Source: Hevea brasiliensis (lineage: Eukaryota; Streptophyta; Magnoliopsida; Malpighiales; Euphorbiaceae). From it: DNA of 64,000 bases. Positions 46,927-59,400 of this stretch are shown here, piece by piece. The notes beneath the pieces were generated by a model, which saw nothing but the letters and a program-made list of their open reading frames with translations, had not been told where the DNA came from and did not search any database. Location of the stretch: assembly GCF_030052815.1 (NCBI RefSeq), contig NC_079510.1, positions 49,566,725 through 49,630,724 of the forward strand, in the 5' to 3' direction. Both the position numbers and the translations under genes were made by a program. Every line of letters starts with the position of its first letter. Position 1 is the stretch's first letter.

Positions 46927-47466
46927 CAAATAGCAAGCACTTTCATTACACACTATCCAGCTATTTGGTTTACTGGTTATGTATAGTTAATGTAATAAGC
47001 TTAAACCTCAATAAAATCTCCAGACTGATCAATTTAAAGACAAGTAATGCAAATTATCTATGAGTGAAGTACTTCTGTTTACAATAATTTAACGGCTACC
47101 TCAATAATATTTCAATATAAGAAATGGATTCGAATAAGCAAATAAAATTTAAAAATATACATACATTAATCCCTTAATTCCTAGTCTCATCGCGTAACAA
47201 CTAGGATGGGGTACAACCAAACAGGTCAGAGCCCATGGATAATTGGATATGCTATATAAACTCAATTAAGAATTGACAGTTTGCAATTAATTTTCTGCTC
47301 ACGCAAGCGCCATGACTCCGGATTTCAAGAACAGAGTTGCAGAAAATCATCTTCTTTCTTGAAATCTTTCCTCAACCAATACCAGTTTTGATGCCTATTT
47401 ACTGCCAAACAAGAATAATGTTTCACAAAGCCCATGTAACTTCCTCGGTATAAATTAATCAACCTC

Positions 47467-48303
47467 ATGCTGAGAGCCATTCAAGGTATGGAAATCATTC
47501 AGAGAATGGCAGCGCTGAAATTGATTTACGTGGTCTTCTTGATTATACTTAGGTTTGGATTCGGTTCTTGTAGAATCCTCACTGATGAAAAGGATCAAGG
47601 AACTTTTGAACCTAACAATCCAGGCTTCCAAGCAGGACTTGGAGGAACATGGGAAGGTATTCCCTTTCTAGGCATCGGACCAGGTGCTGGCTTCCTTGGT
47701 ATTGGTAATGGTCAGGATTTTGGTAATTATGCAAGAGATGGGAAAGGCGGTTTTGTTCATGTCAATGGTGGTAGCTGGATTCCGTTTTTTACCATTCCAG
47801 GATTCACTACTGGTAGTGGTAAAGGTGCTATTGGAGAAGGTTCTTTTGGTGATGGTGGTGGAGGAGGCGGCAGCGGATGGTTTGAAGGTGGTAATAGTGG
47901 GCCTAGTGGTTGCAGTTGTGACTCTACCAGGAGTGGTGGAGGTGGCTGTGGAAGCATCTCCAGTGGAGGCAGATATCCCACCCCTTCAAATCCTTCAGGT
48001 TCGCCTGCTACTTGCAGGCCAATGAATTGTCCAAATGATAGCGTTAGCTATTGTGAGGGATATAGGATATACTTTGACAGCAGCGCTCCCTACTGGTGTC
48101 AAGTACCAGGGATCGGTACTCTCCCCTTTTGATGCAAGGGCGGTCAGCCTCTAAACTGCAAACCAATAAATTGCGCATATGGTGGTGCTTGTGGAGGAGA
48201 TGGTGGATACCTTGGTTATGTTACTTCCTTTTGGACCAATAGTCATGCCAGCCAAAAGAATCAAGATGATTGGCCCTCAGAAGTGGCTGCAGGGCATAAC
48301 TAA
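47467..48303 (+). pseudogene. Glycine-rich secreted protein ORF with an internal stop
   Basis: The open frame 47467-48132 has three possible starts; the Met at 47506 gives the best signal peptide (MAALKLIYVVFLIILRFG then FGSC). The mature region is Gly-rich: an aromatic/Gly block (FLGIGPGAGFLGIGNGQDF), a poly-Gly block (GDGGGGGGSGW), then a Cys-containing C-terminus (SGCSCDSTRSGGGGC, TCRPMNCPND). TGA at 48130-48132 interrupts, but the frame continues for 56 codons with matching Cys/Gly composition (KPINCAYGGACGGDGGY) to TAA at 48301. It is likely a cell-wall or extracellular glycine-rich protein, probably recently broken or truncated. A shared MA-KL-YV start suggests kinship with the ORF at 46399. 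Confidence 0.55.
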
Positions 48304-48754
48304 TCACCATCAAAAGCCAAAAGAATCCATGGATATGCCTGGTAGCGTAAACTAGGCGTCCTAATGTGCAGTGCTGTGCAGGTTAATAAGGCCTTTTAGA
48401 GTTTCAATGCCAGCCCTTGTTACCAGAGACATTTCATATTTATAAACTAGATTTTAGTATAGATTCGAGTTGAAGCATGGAAGTAATCTGGACTATCTAG
48501 TGAAGTTCTTAATTCTACAAATCTTACACAAACCGATAGTCTTCTGTAAGTTGAATAAGCTTGTGATCCTAGTTTTGAAACTAGGATAATCGGTCGCTTG
48601 ACCATTTTGATTTACCCCTCAAATTCATTTAAAAAAAAAAAAAAAATTCTCTTAAAAGGTGAATTGATCGACCAGGATTGAGTTTAACAGGTTGATGACT
48701 TTTCGGGAAGGTGATATGACACTTAAACTATCCTGAGCGATCAGAGAATGTCAT

Positions 48755-51700
48755 TTAATTTATATAAGCAACTGTACAACCAAAATTCATTGGACTTTCA
48801 GGTTCATACTTGGCCACGCGTGGATGCTTTCCTAATATCTCCAGTGCACGCTGCTTCAAAGCACCGGTGCCCATACCATGTACAACAAAGATAACCGAAC
48901 CTGGCTCCCTTGCAGATAATGCCATTTCGAGGTGGAAAGCAGCTTCTTCCACTCGCATACCACGTAGATCCACAGTATTCTTTGATGTCTGTACCTTAGG
49001 GCCATAGGAAACCTCCTCATTCTGGTTGACCTCAGGATGAATCTGCTGACCCTGCAATATTGACCAAGAGGAGCAGATTCAGCAAATATGGACTTTATTT
49101 TGAAGAGAATTAGATGCCAATCACTGGCCAAAAACACGTTTTGTAGTGAGCAAGACATTGTTAAGTCAGTTAAACATGTAAACTAAAGAATGTGTGGTTC
49201 ACAAGTCTACTAAATCCACATGCTTTTACAGAGGATACACTTGAGAAGTGTAGCCATTTAACAGCAGTTGGTATTATATGCTCATATGAAACTCAAGAAT
49301 ACTGCAAAAAATAAATACACTCATGAATCTTATAGAGCAAAATTTCATTAAACAGGGAAGTGTGTTTAGCTTCTTAGGAATCAGCCCAAGTAAATGCAAA
49401 CATGATAGTGGAAAGCCTGTCATATACCAAAACAGTAAACTTTTCCACAGCGGTATATAGCAACTACCTGCCGCTTTAATCGTGGGACCACATTTGTTGC
49501 ATCACTCCTTTCATTACCTTGAATGGCTCTAATATCACTTTTCTTCACACGAACTCTGATTTTACCATATTGGACTAAGATTGTCTCATCATTTCCTGGT
49601 GCTTCAACTACAGTAGCTATCTTACTTCCCAGTCGCTTCACATAGACTTGCTCTCCGTATTGTGGAGTGTATGAACTAACATCTACTTCATTAACATGGA
49701 GACCATCAGATGGACAATGAGCTTCAACAATGGATGCAATTGCTGATTCTGACTTCTTAATCAGAGAATTAAACTGATCTGGAGTGGCTTTTCTAAGGAG
49801 ATTTTCAAAGTCACGAACTACAATTTCTATTTGAGACTTTGTGGCCTTTAGCTCCTGTTGGACTTGTTTGGTTTCTTTTTTCAAGAGTGCTATCACACGC
49901 CTGTCAAGATCCTCTGCCTCATGCTGAATCTTGATTATTAAAATCAGGGACAAAACACAGAAAAAGAAACCAAGAGATAAGAATTAGTACCATGATATTC
50001 ACTCAAGGTACCAACAATCAAATCACATTTCTCAAGTGCTAACAAAGCTAATTTGGGAACCGTAAGAAAGACCAATTTTGACTTCCCAGCGAGGAAATTA
50101 CTAGATTATGTGCAACCATATGCAATAGCAGAACTAAATACTGATTCAAGTATTCACCATCAGGGCCAGCCAAGCAAAGTGTGGCAGCATAGAACAGCCG
50201 GACTGACGATGGTTGAAGCCAATGGTCAAAGCCAATGGTTGAAGTCAATGGTCAAAGCTAATAGCCATATTCTAAACGGGCCACTAAAAGATGCAATTCA
50301 GCAAAGCATTTCATTCCACCATCATTGCTGAGGATTTAGCTAAAACTGAATTGAAGTTACAAAGAAAAATCTTGACCACATAGCACAAAGTGCATTATAA
50401 GGCAACAAATGTTGTGCTATGCTGGAATTTCTGAACTATACCTCATGGTAGAGCCTCATTATTTCTGAATGAAGAGATGCAGCTTTAGTGGCCTGAGCTT
50501 CCAATCTGTTTTTTTCCTCCATTAGAGATTGGTACAGCAAACCTTTCCGCTGCTGCTGCTTTTCAGGCATTAACTTCTCCACCCACTTTTGTGCACGTTC
50601 AATCATATGACTATCAAAACCAAGTGATTTAGCAATGCTTAAAGCATTTGAATCACCAGTGCTCCCCCAGAGGATCTGATAGGTAGGTTGTAAGGTTTCA
50701 AGAGAAAATTCCATGGCTGCATTCAGAAATCGAGTATCCTTATCTTTTAGGAGACTTAAATCGGCATAATGAGTTGTCACAACAGCTAAGTTAACACGAT
50801 CTCGAAGATATTGTAAGATGCTGGTTGAAAGCGCTACCCCTTCAGAAGGATCAGTTCCACTACAAATTTCGTCAATAAGGACAAGTGATTCTTTTGAGGC
50901 CACTTCCAAGATCGTACAAATGCGTGATATGTGCCCACTAAATGTTGAGAGATTTTGTTCCAGTGACTTCAATGTTTAAAAAAAATTATTAAAAAAAAAA
51001 AGAAAAAGAAAAAGAAAGAGGGAAAAACCGAGTCAGAATGAAATGGACCAACCAATTGATCCAAGGACATGATAAGGGAAATAATTACCTGGTGGTCCCC
51101 AATATCTGCTAGAACAAGATCAAACCACGGAATCCTTGGGGTGTTATTAGCAGGCAAAAATAAGCCAGCTTTTGACATAAGAGATGCTATACCTAGAGTT
51201 TTCATAGATGCAGTTTTTCCTCCAGTGTTAGGTCCTGAAATTACAACCACTCTGGTTCCACATTCCACTTTAATGTTTATTGGCACAGGAAATTCAGATG
51301 CTCTTTTGGACAGGCTTTCAGTAGCCATTACACTGTCTCCATCATCCAATTCAGCTGATTTCTCGGAGTTGGACCCAAAGACTTCAGACAAACTTCTTTG
51401 AGATGATCCAAGAAGTAATGGATGTTGTATACCTTCAATATCTATTGATAGTGCATAATTTACTCTATTGGAAGGTCCACCTTCACAATCTTCTGAAGTC
51501 AAAATTGGATGGACCCCATTCATCTGTTGAGCATAAGCAGCCCTAGCAAAAGCAAGATCAAGTTCTAGAATTCCATCCAATAAATATTTTATGTCCCCCT
51601 CTGATTCTGCTATTTCAGATGTAAGCAAGCTTAAAATGGCTATTTCTTCGGCTTTCTCAGAGTTTGAGAGCATGACCTCAAAGTTATTCAATTCCACTGC

Positions 51701-53110
51701 ATCACCAGGCTCCATAAAATAAGTAGCACCAGAACCACTAACATCGAGAATCACACCATTAGGAATCAAATATTTGTGGGTAGCCCTAACTCCTATGCAC
51801 AACCTAGAACGGCGCTTAGTTATCAAAGGTTTGTCAATACCCCCAGCCTGGAAAATCTGTGCTGATATTCCCTTCAACAAAGTATCCAGATTTTCCATGT
51901 TCTTCTTCCTTTCAGACCGAATGATTTCCAATTCTTCACTAGCTCTATCAAGGATTATTGAGAGATTACAGTCTATGCAAAATCCTATCTTCTGCTCCAA
52001 CTCTATTTGTAAATTGCAACCCTGGAGTATTTCAAGCAGGTGCATATACCTAACCAAATAAAATAAGATAGATGAGATCCTGTAAAAAAAAGTTCCTTAA
52101 AAAAAAAAACATGGAATTCAACGCTGGCAAGCTCTGCTTCAAATTTTCCAAGAGATAAAAAGATAAAAGCAATAAACCCTCTTGCAACAATACCTTCAAA
52201 ATCAGGTTTCTTTTGGTGCTCACTGAGACAAGAGAATCCATGACAATCACAAATTTATGCCTCTCCAAATTTGTTCAAGCAAAAGAGAATACCTATTCAA
52301 AGATGCATCAGAGATTTCTTATGCGTAAAATAAGATCACATTAAGACCTTGAAAGCCTAAGATGCCTTGAACAGATGCATTTCCTATCTGTTATTCTGAA
52401 AATAGATTGAACAATATTTGTCTAAAATAATAAAATAAACCTCATTGTTTTTTCAGACTTTCACCATTGCACACAGGTATCCTACCTCATATCTCTACCA
52501 TTTGAAATTTAAAATGCCAGTATAAATCTTAATGCATAAATAAATAAATATTAAAAATAAAAACAATAAACCAAGCTAGAAAGAATATAATAATTTTTTT
52601 TTCAAAAAGAATTGTATACCTCTCCGAGCAATCTCCGCTGTCCTTTAACCCCTCAAACAAGGCCCTTGCAGCTCTCAGCGTCCGCCTCACCGCACAGAGC
52701 TCACTAACCGTAAGCAAGTTTCCGGAAACCGCAGAATTCACAATCCCTGATATGTCTTCGATCCCCGAAAAGTCCAACGTCCCAGATTGCGTTACGGCCA
52801 ATGCCGCAGCGGTCTGGTCGAGTAACTTACGGCTCTCCTGAAGGCTTTTCCCGATGGGAATGGCTGCGTTTTGAGTTACTGAATAGCCCATTGAGGTTGA
52901 CGTAAAGACAGAGAGACGCTCGCAAAGAGAGCTCCATTCTAGGGCTTTCAGAGTTTCTGATTGCAGAGAACGATACAGAGAGAGACGAGGTAAGGGTGAA
53001 TCGGGCGAGGTGGGGAGAGAAAAGAGGGGTTTTAGAGTATTGAATCTGAAGGGTTTGGAGAATTGAATTGGAGAATTTTTAAAGGAGATGAAATGATTGG
53101 AGAGTTCCAT
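48755..53110 (-). CDS. MUTS2: MutS2-family DNA-binding ATPase with Smr nuclease-type domain
   Basis: MutS2 proteins are MutS-like ATPases with a C-terminal Smr domain; bacterial members act in recombination control and ribosome rescue, and the plant protein is probably organellar. Exons: 52620-53110, 51089-52049, 50442-50966, 49468-49929, 48755-49051. All splice sites are GT-AG and phases close, giving 911 aa. The N-terminus (MELSNHFISFKNSPIQFSK) is Ser/Phe-rich like a chloroplast transit peptide. Walker A GPNTGGKT is at ~436-443, Walker B LVLIDE at ~512-517 with signature GTDPSEG, and a coiled-coil stretch (LLKKETKQVQQELKATKS) at ~670. The Smr domain is at ~838-911 (VDLRGMRVEEAAF, VHGMGTGALK, GCTVAYIN). 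All key residues are present and the gene looks intact. Confidence 0.95.
50210..50265. repeat. Short tandem repeat in MUTS2 intron 3
   Basis: The phrases GGTTGAAGCCAATGGTCAAA, GCCAATGGTTGAAGTCAATG and GTCAAAGCTAATAGCC form about 2.5 imperfect copies of a ~24-bp unit. Confidence 0.7.
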
Positions 53111-54324
53111 AGAGGGATTTTAGTGGAGAACGGTGGTTATCGTTAGCATTTGAAGTTCAGTTTTCTGTTTCATTAGGGTTTCAGGTTTCTTATCCCTTTC
53201 CTTTCAGTTATTAACTGAAAACTGGAATGTATAGATGGCAGAGATGAATAAGATGATGACGTGGGAACATGCCATGTATCTAAATAAATGGATAAATTAA
53301 CTTTTTATTATATTGTTATCGCATAATTAATATCAGCATTTAAATATTTATATTTTAAAAAAATAGATCAAATCATTTTTGAAGTTTAGTTTTATTATAC
53401 ACTCTTATCCATTCCCTTGATTTTATTAATTTAGCCATAAACCAAGAGAAAAAAAATCAAAATAATAATAATAATAATAATAATAATAATTTAAGAATAC
53501 AAATGTTAATAATAATAATAAAACTTAGGTTTAAAATAATAATATATTATAAAATGTATTAAATATAAAAGTTAAAAACTAATAGAGAGAAATTGTGTGA
53601 CAAAAACAAATTTTAGTATTTATTTTTTTATTAAATATTAACTTTAAGTAATAAATTTTTTATATAATAGATATTAATTATGATAAATATCATAATTAAT
53701 TTACCTAAACTAATTCACTGCACTAAATATCTCTGACATTTTTCAAGCGTGAAATGCATTTTTGTTATTTGGCCCTAGTTTGTCACACATAGAGAGAGGA
53801 ACATTATTATGGTTAAGATTTCAATAGAAAATTATAATAGAGATAGACTAGAATGGACTTCGCCAAATAGTTTATTTTTAAAATGTTGCTTATAATTTCA
53901 TTTTGGCAGTGGATCATTCATACATTTCACAGTTAGTTGCAGGTAGTGAACTATCAACTCCAAGCCCAAATGTTTAGTGCCAGCAAATTGCTGATGCGGA
54001 AGTTGGCAACCAGGCTGAGCAGATTTTGATCTGAATCGAAAAATATTTAGTGATCGGTTTAGTTCGATTTTCAAAATTTTTAATTTTTAATTTTTAATTT
54101 TATCTATTTATTTCAGTTCGAAATCGAACCGATCGTTTCCGTCAACTGGTTGGCACCCGACCCTCAATTAGATAACAAGTTTGAAACCTGGATAAGTAAA
54201 AAGAATATCAGTTTGAAGAGTTAAATCTAACACCACAAATATGGAATTAGTTTCAAAAACAGAAAGACAAGGCAACTAAACATTTGGAAATTGATTACAT
54301 GGCTTACACTCCCAGTTCATCACC
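53111..54324. other. AT-rich intergenic region between MUTS2 and the allantoinase relic
   Basis: It contains the putative MUTS2 promoter (53111-53280), a (TAA)n run near 53461-53491 and, at about 54049-54137, an imperfect inverted repeat (GATCGGTTTAGTTCGATTTT against TCGAAATCGAACCGATC) that could be a small MITE-like hairpin. No gene is supported. Confidence 0.5.
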
Positions 54325-55060
54325 TTATTTTGCCAGGATAGGAGAACCACAAGCAGCATGAGTATGCTTTCCCTCTATGCACACGAGGTTTCCCCTAAAA
54401 AAAGTTGCCAAAATTTTTCCCGAAAGCTTGGCTCCCATGTAGGCTGAGACACTCTGTAATTCCAGGATGATTAATTAGAAGTGTTTCCAACTATACTAAA
54501 GTAATTCTCAGTAGATAACAGGCAAAGTACACCTCGAAGTATCACCGCTGATGGAAAATATGTTGATAAGAATGCATACGAAGCTTCTAGGCAGGTTTAT
54601 TGGATTCTGATCAATTTCAAATATTCTTCTCTTGATTAAAGAAATCAAAATCCTCAAAAATATTGTTCTTCTCACAAATTCTAACTTGGAAAAATATAAT
54701 AACCTAAAATTATGCCTGCATTTTATCTTCCTTATATATATACTGGGTTTTGGAAGTTATAGACTCTACCTCAATATTAAACTGAGATGCAGTAGTGATG
54801 TGAAAATAAAGCCCATCATATTCTCTTCAACCACTTCTTTAACATTCATAAAATGTTGACTCTGTCTTGTGGACGCGAAGAAAAAGCATTCAAAGCAAGC
54901 AGAATTAGTTGAGTCAAGTCTATCAAGAAAACTGGATAGGGAGTTCAAAAGGCATACGGGATGTTCAAGTTATATAGGAAGAGCATCATTAAGATCAAAA
55001 TCTGTGTTTGGTTCCCATACAAAAATCTCTGCACGCTTTCCAACTTCAATGGCCCCCATG
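54325..55060 (-). pseudogene. ALN: Allantoinase C-terminal exon remnants
   Basis: Allantoinase hydrolyses allantoin in purine breakdown. Two minus-strand exons remain. The upstream one (54958-~55055) reads GAIEVGKRAEIFVWEPN, then DFDLNDALPI, a stop, then LEHP at a GTATGC donor. The last exon (54325-54453, acceptor TTACAG) reads SAYMGAKLSGKILATF, then GNLVCIEGKHTHAACG and SPILAK with a TAA stop. The splice junction is in phase (LEHP|SVSAYMG). The stop in the first exon and the lack of the metal-binding N-terminal part show a truncated, dead copy. Family identification is by remembered C-terminal sequence. Confidence 0.75.
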
Positions 55061-56458
55061 CAACTTTAATTGCAGTGACTCAGTTTGGTTGGAGAGCGGA
55101 TCATTCAGTGTACAGCGCAAAAATCTAAATACAAGTTTAAAAATCTAAATACAAATTTATTTTCACATAAAATTAAGCTTATAAACCTGTATAATTATAG
55201 ATTAACAATTAATCTAATCTAATTTGATTTAGTTTAAAATCACCACTCACTTGGCAAACTCAAATCAAATGCGAATCCTGCAACTCCCCCTACTAAGAAA
55301 GAACAATTGTCGATATCAGTGAACAATACCAGTGATCGGTGAAATGAGAAAGTCTAGTGGGATTCGGTGAGATTCCCTTGAAAGCCATTGAGCCAATAGT
55401 AGTATGCCGTGCGGACGAGCAGCCAGTCCACTGAAATTTTGTTTTTTCCAATTAAGAAAAACAGTCATTTTGTTTACAAATTTTTTTTAACTGAATTTTG
55501 TTTAGAAATTTTATAAATTATAAAAAAGAGAATTAATATTTAAGTACTAAGCATTGTCATTGTTTATAGAATGATTTCTTTATTTTAGAAAATTAATTAA
55601 TTGATTTATATGTTTTAATTCGTTTAAATCAAATAATTTTTTATTAGGAGGATTTTTGCCTTAACAAATCAGCTTATAAACTTTAAAAATAAATTAACCT
55701 GTTTATTTATAACATTTTTTAAGTTTATAAACTCTAAAAAATAAGTTAGGAGAGACTAACTTTTTATTTTGGTACTTATAAGTCATATACCTATAAGTTA
55801 GTTTGATAAAATATTTTATCATATTATCCTAATTTAATTTTTAAAATTTAACTACAAGTCTTATTTAATATTATTTTTAATTATTTTAATAATAAATATA
55901 TTTATATGTTATTTTTTATTAAACTTATCAACTGTTTATTATTATAAGTACTTTAATTAAATATGTAATTGCTTAAAATTTTAATTACTTAGAAGTTTAA
56001 ATTCGCTTATAAACATATATTCTTAAGGTGAATTTCATAAATTAAGCTAAAAGCCATTTAAGTCATAAATATAAAGAGTGTTGCATAGTTAATTTAAAAA
56101 GTTAGCTCATTTGATGAGTAAAGTTTATTTTTCACTATCTATTTTGTTTTATCAATTTAATTGATTTATACACATTTTATTTGATTTACACCATCCATTT
56201 TGTTTTTTTTTTTTAAAATAACTCAAACTATCCATTTCAAACCAATGCTATAAATAGGAAGTAGAGAAACAAATCCTTGGTTTGGTTTCATGTCATTGGC
56301 CCGAACCAATGTGCCGGATGGTCCAGGAAGATTAATCGCAGCCCTTGAGCTTGGACTGACAGATGTTACTAAAAGACCAAATTATCCCAACTATATGATC
56401 AACATCTGTCTACTGTTCATTTAGCTTATGTAAGCCTGCGAGACTGCAAGGAAGAGAA
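55061..56458. other. AT-rich intergenic region and 5' flank of the CX3C-protein gene
   Basis: No gene is supported between 55061 and about 56270. The stretch 56270-56458 is less AT-rich and probably carries the promoter and leader of the next gene. Confidence 0.5.
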
Positions 56459-59400
56459 ATGATACCCCAGCAATGGGCTCAACCTTGTGGCAGTCAATGC
56501 ACCCACAAATATGCCGCTCTCATACGGATTCCATGTATGTAACCTTCCTCTACATCTTCATCCTTCTTCCTTTTTCCTTCAAAAAACCTTTCTTTTTTAG
56601 CAACTTTCCCTCTCGTTTTTCTTGTTAATTATCTGCTAACTTTTGTCTATTAGATCGCAGATTTTGTATTTCTTGTCTGTTAAACATGCATTCTTTTCAT
56701 TTATTTGCTTGTTTTTCTTATTATATGTGCGTTTTTGGAGGGGAAATGGGGAAGAAGGAACTTGATTATGCAAGTGTGTGTATATTATATTCTGGTAATC
56801 TTTGTGTTATTTTTTCCTGTGCAAACATTAGATTGAATCATGCATTATGGAGCAAACAATGGCTTAAGAGAATAAGAAGTGAAAATTGATATAAGCCTTT
56901 CATGTTTTGGGTTATTTAGTTTAAAGAAGCAATGCTCTCTTTGATGCACACTCTTTGATTACCAGGATTTTTCTTTGGAAAATGATTATTTATTTAAATG
57001 TTCCTTATGGAGATTATTTGTCCCCTCCTATGAACTGTTAGAAGTGTGCCTACTGAGAACATGGAATGATCTTTGATATTGTTATGCATATCTCACAATT
57101 GGCATGGACATGGGTTTGAAATCAAATTATCGGTTATATCTGTCTAATCAGTGGCATGGATTTTTTTCAGGGAGAGTGTTTTGCAAGAAGGGATGTGGTG
57201 CAGATGGAGAAACATGGGAAGAATGTGAGTGTTGACCTACTCTAATATCATTTTGTCTACAGATTATAGATAAATATTTTGCTTTCTTGTTTGGGACCTG
57301 TAGTTAACTCCGCCTAAGTAGTTTGTGCTTAGCCGGTCCCAAGCCCGGATAAAGGAGGAGGGTTGCGGTAGGTGACAACCAGCGTAAAAATTTTGTCACA
57401 CCCTATGATATGGATTCAAATTATATAAACGTTGGGGCGTCCTCTACTAACGACGCGCTACATCAGAGCCCGGGTGTAGTGATAAATATGCAAGGATGTA
57501 GGGCGTTCATCGAAAGCGACGCGCCATGCCGGCGCCCGGGTGTGGTGTTAAGTGAGCAAGGTTTCCCACATTATGGACGGGTGTGGGTAAAGAAGTTAGT
57601 CCATAGGACAGATAGTAGAACAAATAGTGAAACAGAACACAAGATAGACATAGAAAACAATAGAAGATATCATAGAAGGAGACCAATTAGGAAGGAGCAG
57701 GATAGGAGGAGGATCAGGGTTGGTACTTGGAATGTTGGATCACTTACAGAAAAATTAATGGAGCTTTGTGGATACCTTGGAAAGGAGAAGGGTGAACATT
57801 GCTTGCATTCAAGAGACTAAATGGGTAGGAGAGAAAAGTAAGGAAGTGGGTAATTCAGGGTACAAACTGTGGTTTACCGGAAAGGAGAGAAACAAGAACG
57901 GAGTGGGTATAATCATAGACAGAACATTGAAAGACGCAGTAGTAGCTGTGAAAAGAGTAGGAGATAAAATTATACTAGTAAAGCTAGTACTAGAAGGAGA
58001 AACAATAAATATAGTTAGTACTTATGCCCCACAAATAGGACTAGACAGTGAGAGTAAACAAAAGTTTTGGGAAGATATGGATAATTTAATGCAAAGCATA
58101 CCGAATGAAGAGAATGTTTTCATTGGTGGAGATTTGAATGGACATGTAGGAAGTGATAGGCAAGGTTATGAGAATATTCATGGAGGTTTTGGTTTTGGCA
58201 GCTGAAATGAGGAGGGAAAAAGCATCCTGGATTTTGCTATGGCATACGACCTAATACTAGCAAATACCTACTTTATAAAAAAAGAGTCACATTTAGTGAC
58301 TTTCAAAAGTGGGCAACATAGAAGCCAAATCGACTTTCTCTTAACCAGGAAGACAAATAGAGCTCTATGCAAGGATTGCAAGGTCATTCAAGGAGAGGCT
58401 TTAACAAGTCAACATAGGTTGGTGGTCTTGGATGTCAAGTTTAGGAACAATTCAAGTAAGGTCAGAAGAAATAGTGTAGCTCGAACAAAGTGGTGGAGTT
58501 CAAAGGAGTAAAGCAAGTGAAGTTCAAAAATGAGCTTCTCGAGTCCGAAGTATGGAAGCTAGATATGGAGGCCAATGATATGTGGATACAGATGGCATCA
58601 AAGATTAGAGAAGTAGCTAGAAAAGTACTTGGAGAGTCTAAAGGACATGGACCACCCTCAAAAGAGAGATGGTGGTGGAATGAGAAAGTACAAAAGGCAG
58701 TGAAGAGAAAAAGGGAATGGTATAAGAAATTACCTAAATGTGATAATAATGAGGCATATGAACAGTACTAGATAGCAAAGAAAGAGACAAAAAAGGCAGT
58801 TAGTCAAGCAAGAGCACAGGCCTTTGAAAAGTTATATGAGAAACTTGTAACTAAAGAAGGGGAGAAAGATATTTATAGATTAGTAAGGAGTAGAGAAAGA
58901 AAATGTCAAGATCTCAATCAAGTTAGGTGCATTAAGGATAAAGAAGGAAAAGTGTTGGTGAAAGATGAGGACATTAAAGAAAGATGGAGAAATTATTTTA
59001 ATGATCTCTTTAATAATAGTCAAAATGGAAATAGCGTGAATATAGATTATAGAACAATAGAAAAGAATGTAAATTATACTAGAAGGATTAGATCTTTAGA
59101 AGTAAAGGAAGCACTTAAGAGAATGAAAGTGGGTAAAGCCTGTGGACCAGATGAAATACCAATTGAAGTGTGGAAGTATTTGGGAGATATGGGAGTGGCA
59201 TGGTTAACTAAATTATTTAATAAGATTCTAAACTCAAAGAAAATGCCTGATGAATGGAGGAAGAGTATTTTAGTACCAATTTTTAAAAATAAGGGAGACA
59301 TACAGAGTTGCTCAAACTATAGGGGAATTAAACTCATGAGCCATACTATGAAGTTGTGGGAGAGAGTTGTGGAGCATCGACTACGTCATGATTCTTCTAT

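Noticed and set aside
47757..47981. Pro-rich antisense frame
   Set aside because: It is the mirror of the glycine codons (GGN to NCC) of the plus-strand glycine-rich ORF.
48130..48132. TGA as selenocysteine or programmed read-through codon
   Set aside because: Land plants lack selenocysteine insertion, and the following bases (TGC) do not match known read-through contexts. A nonsense mutation is simpler.
51069..51401. Plus-strand 110-codon ORF
   Set aside because: It is a shadow of MUTS2 exon 2 (Walker A region) on the minus strand.
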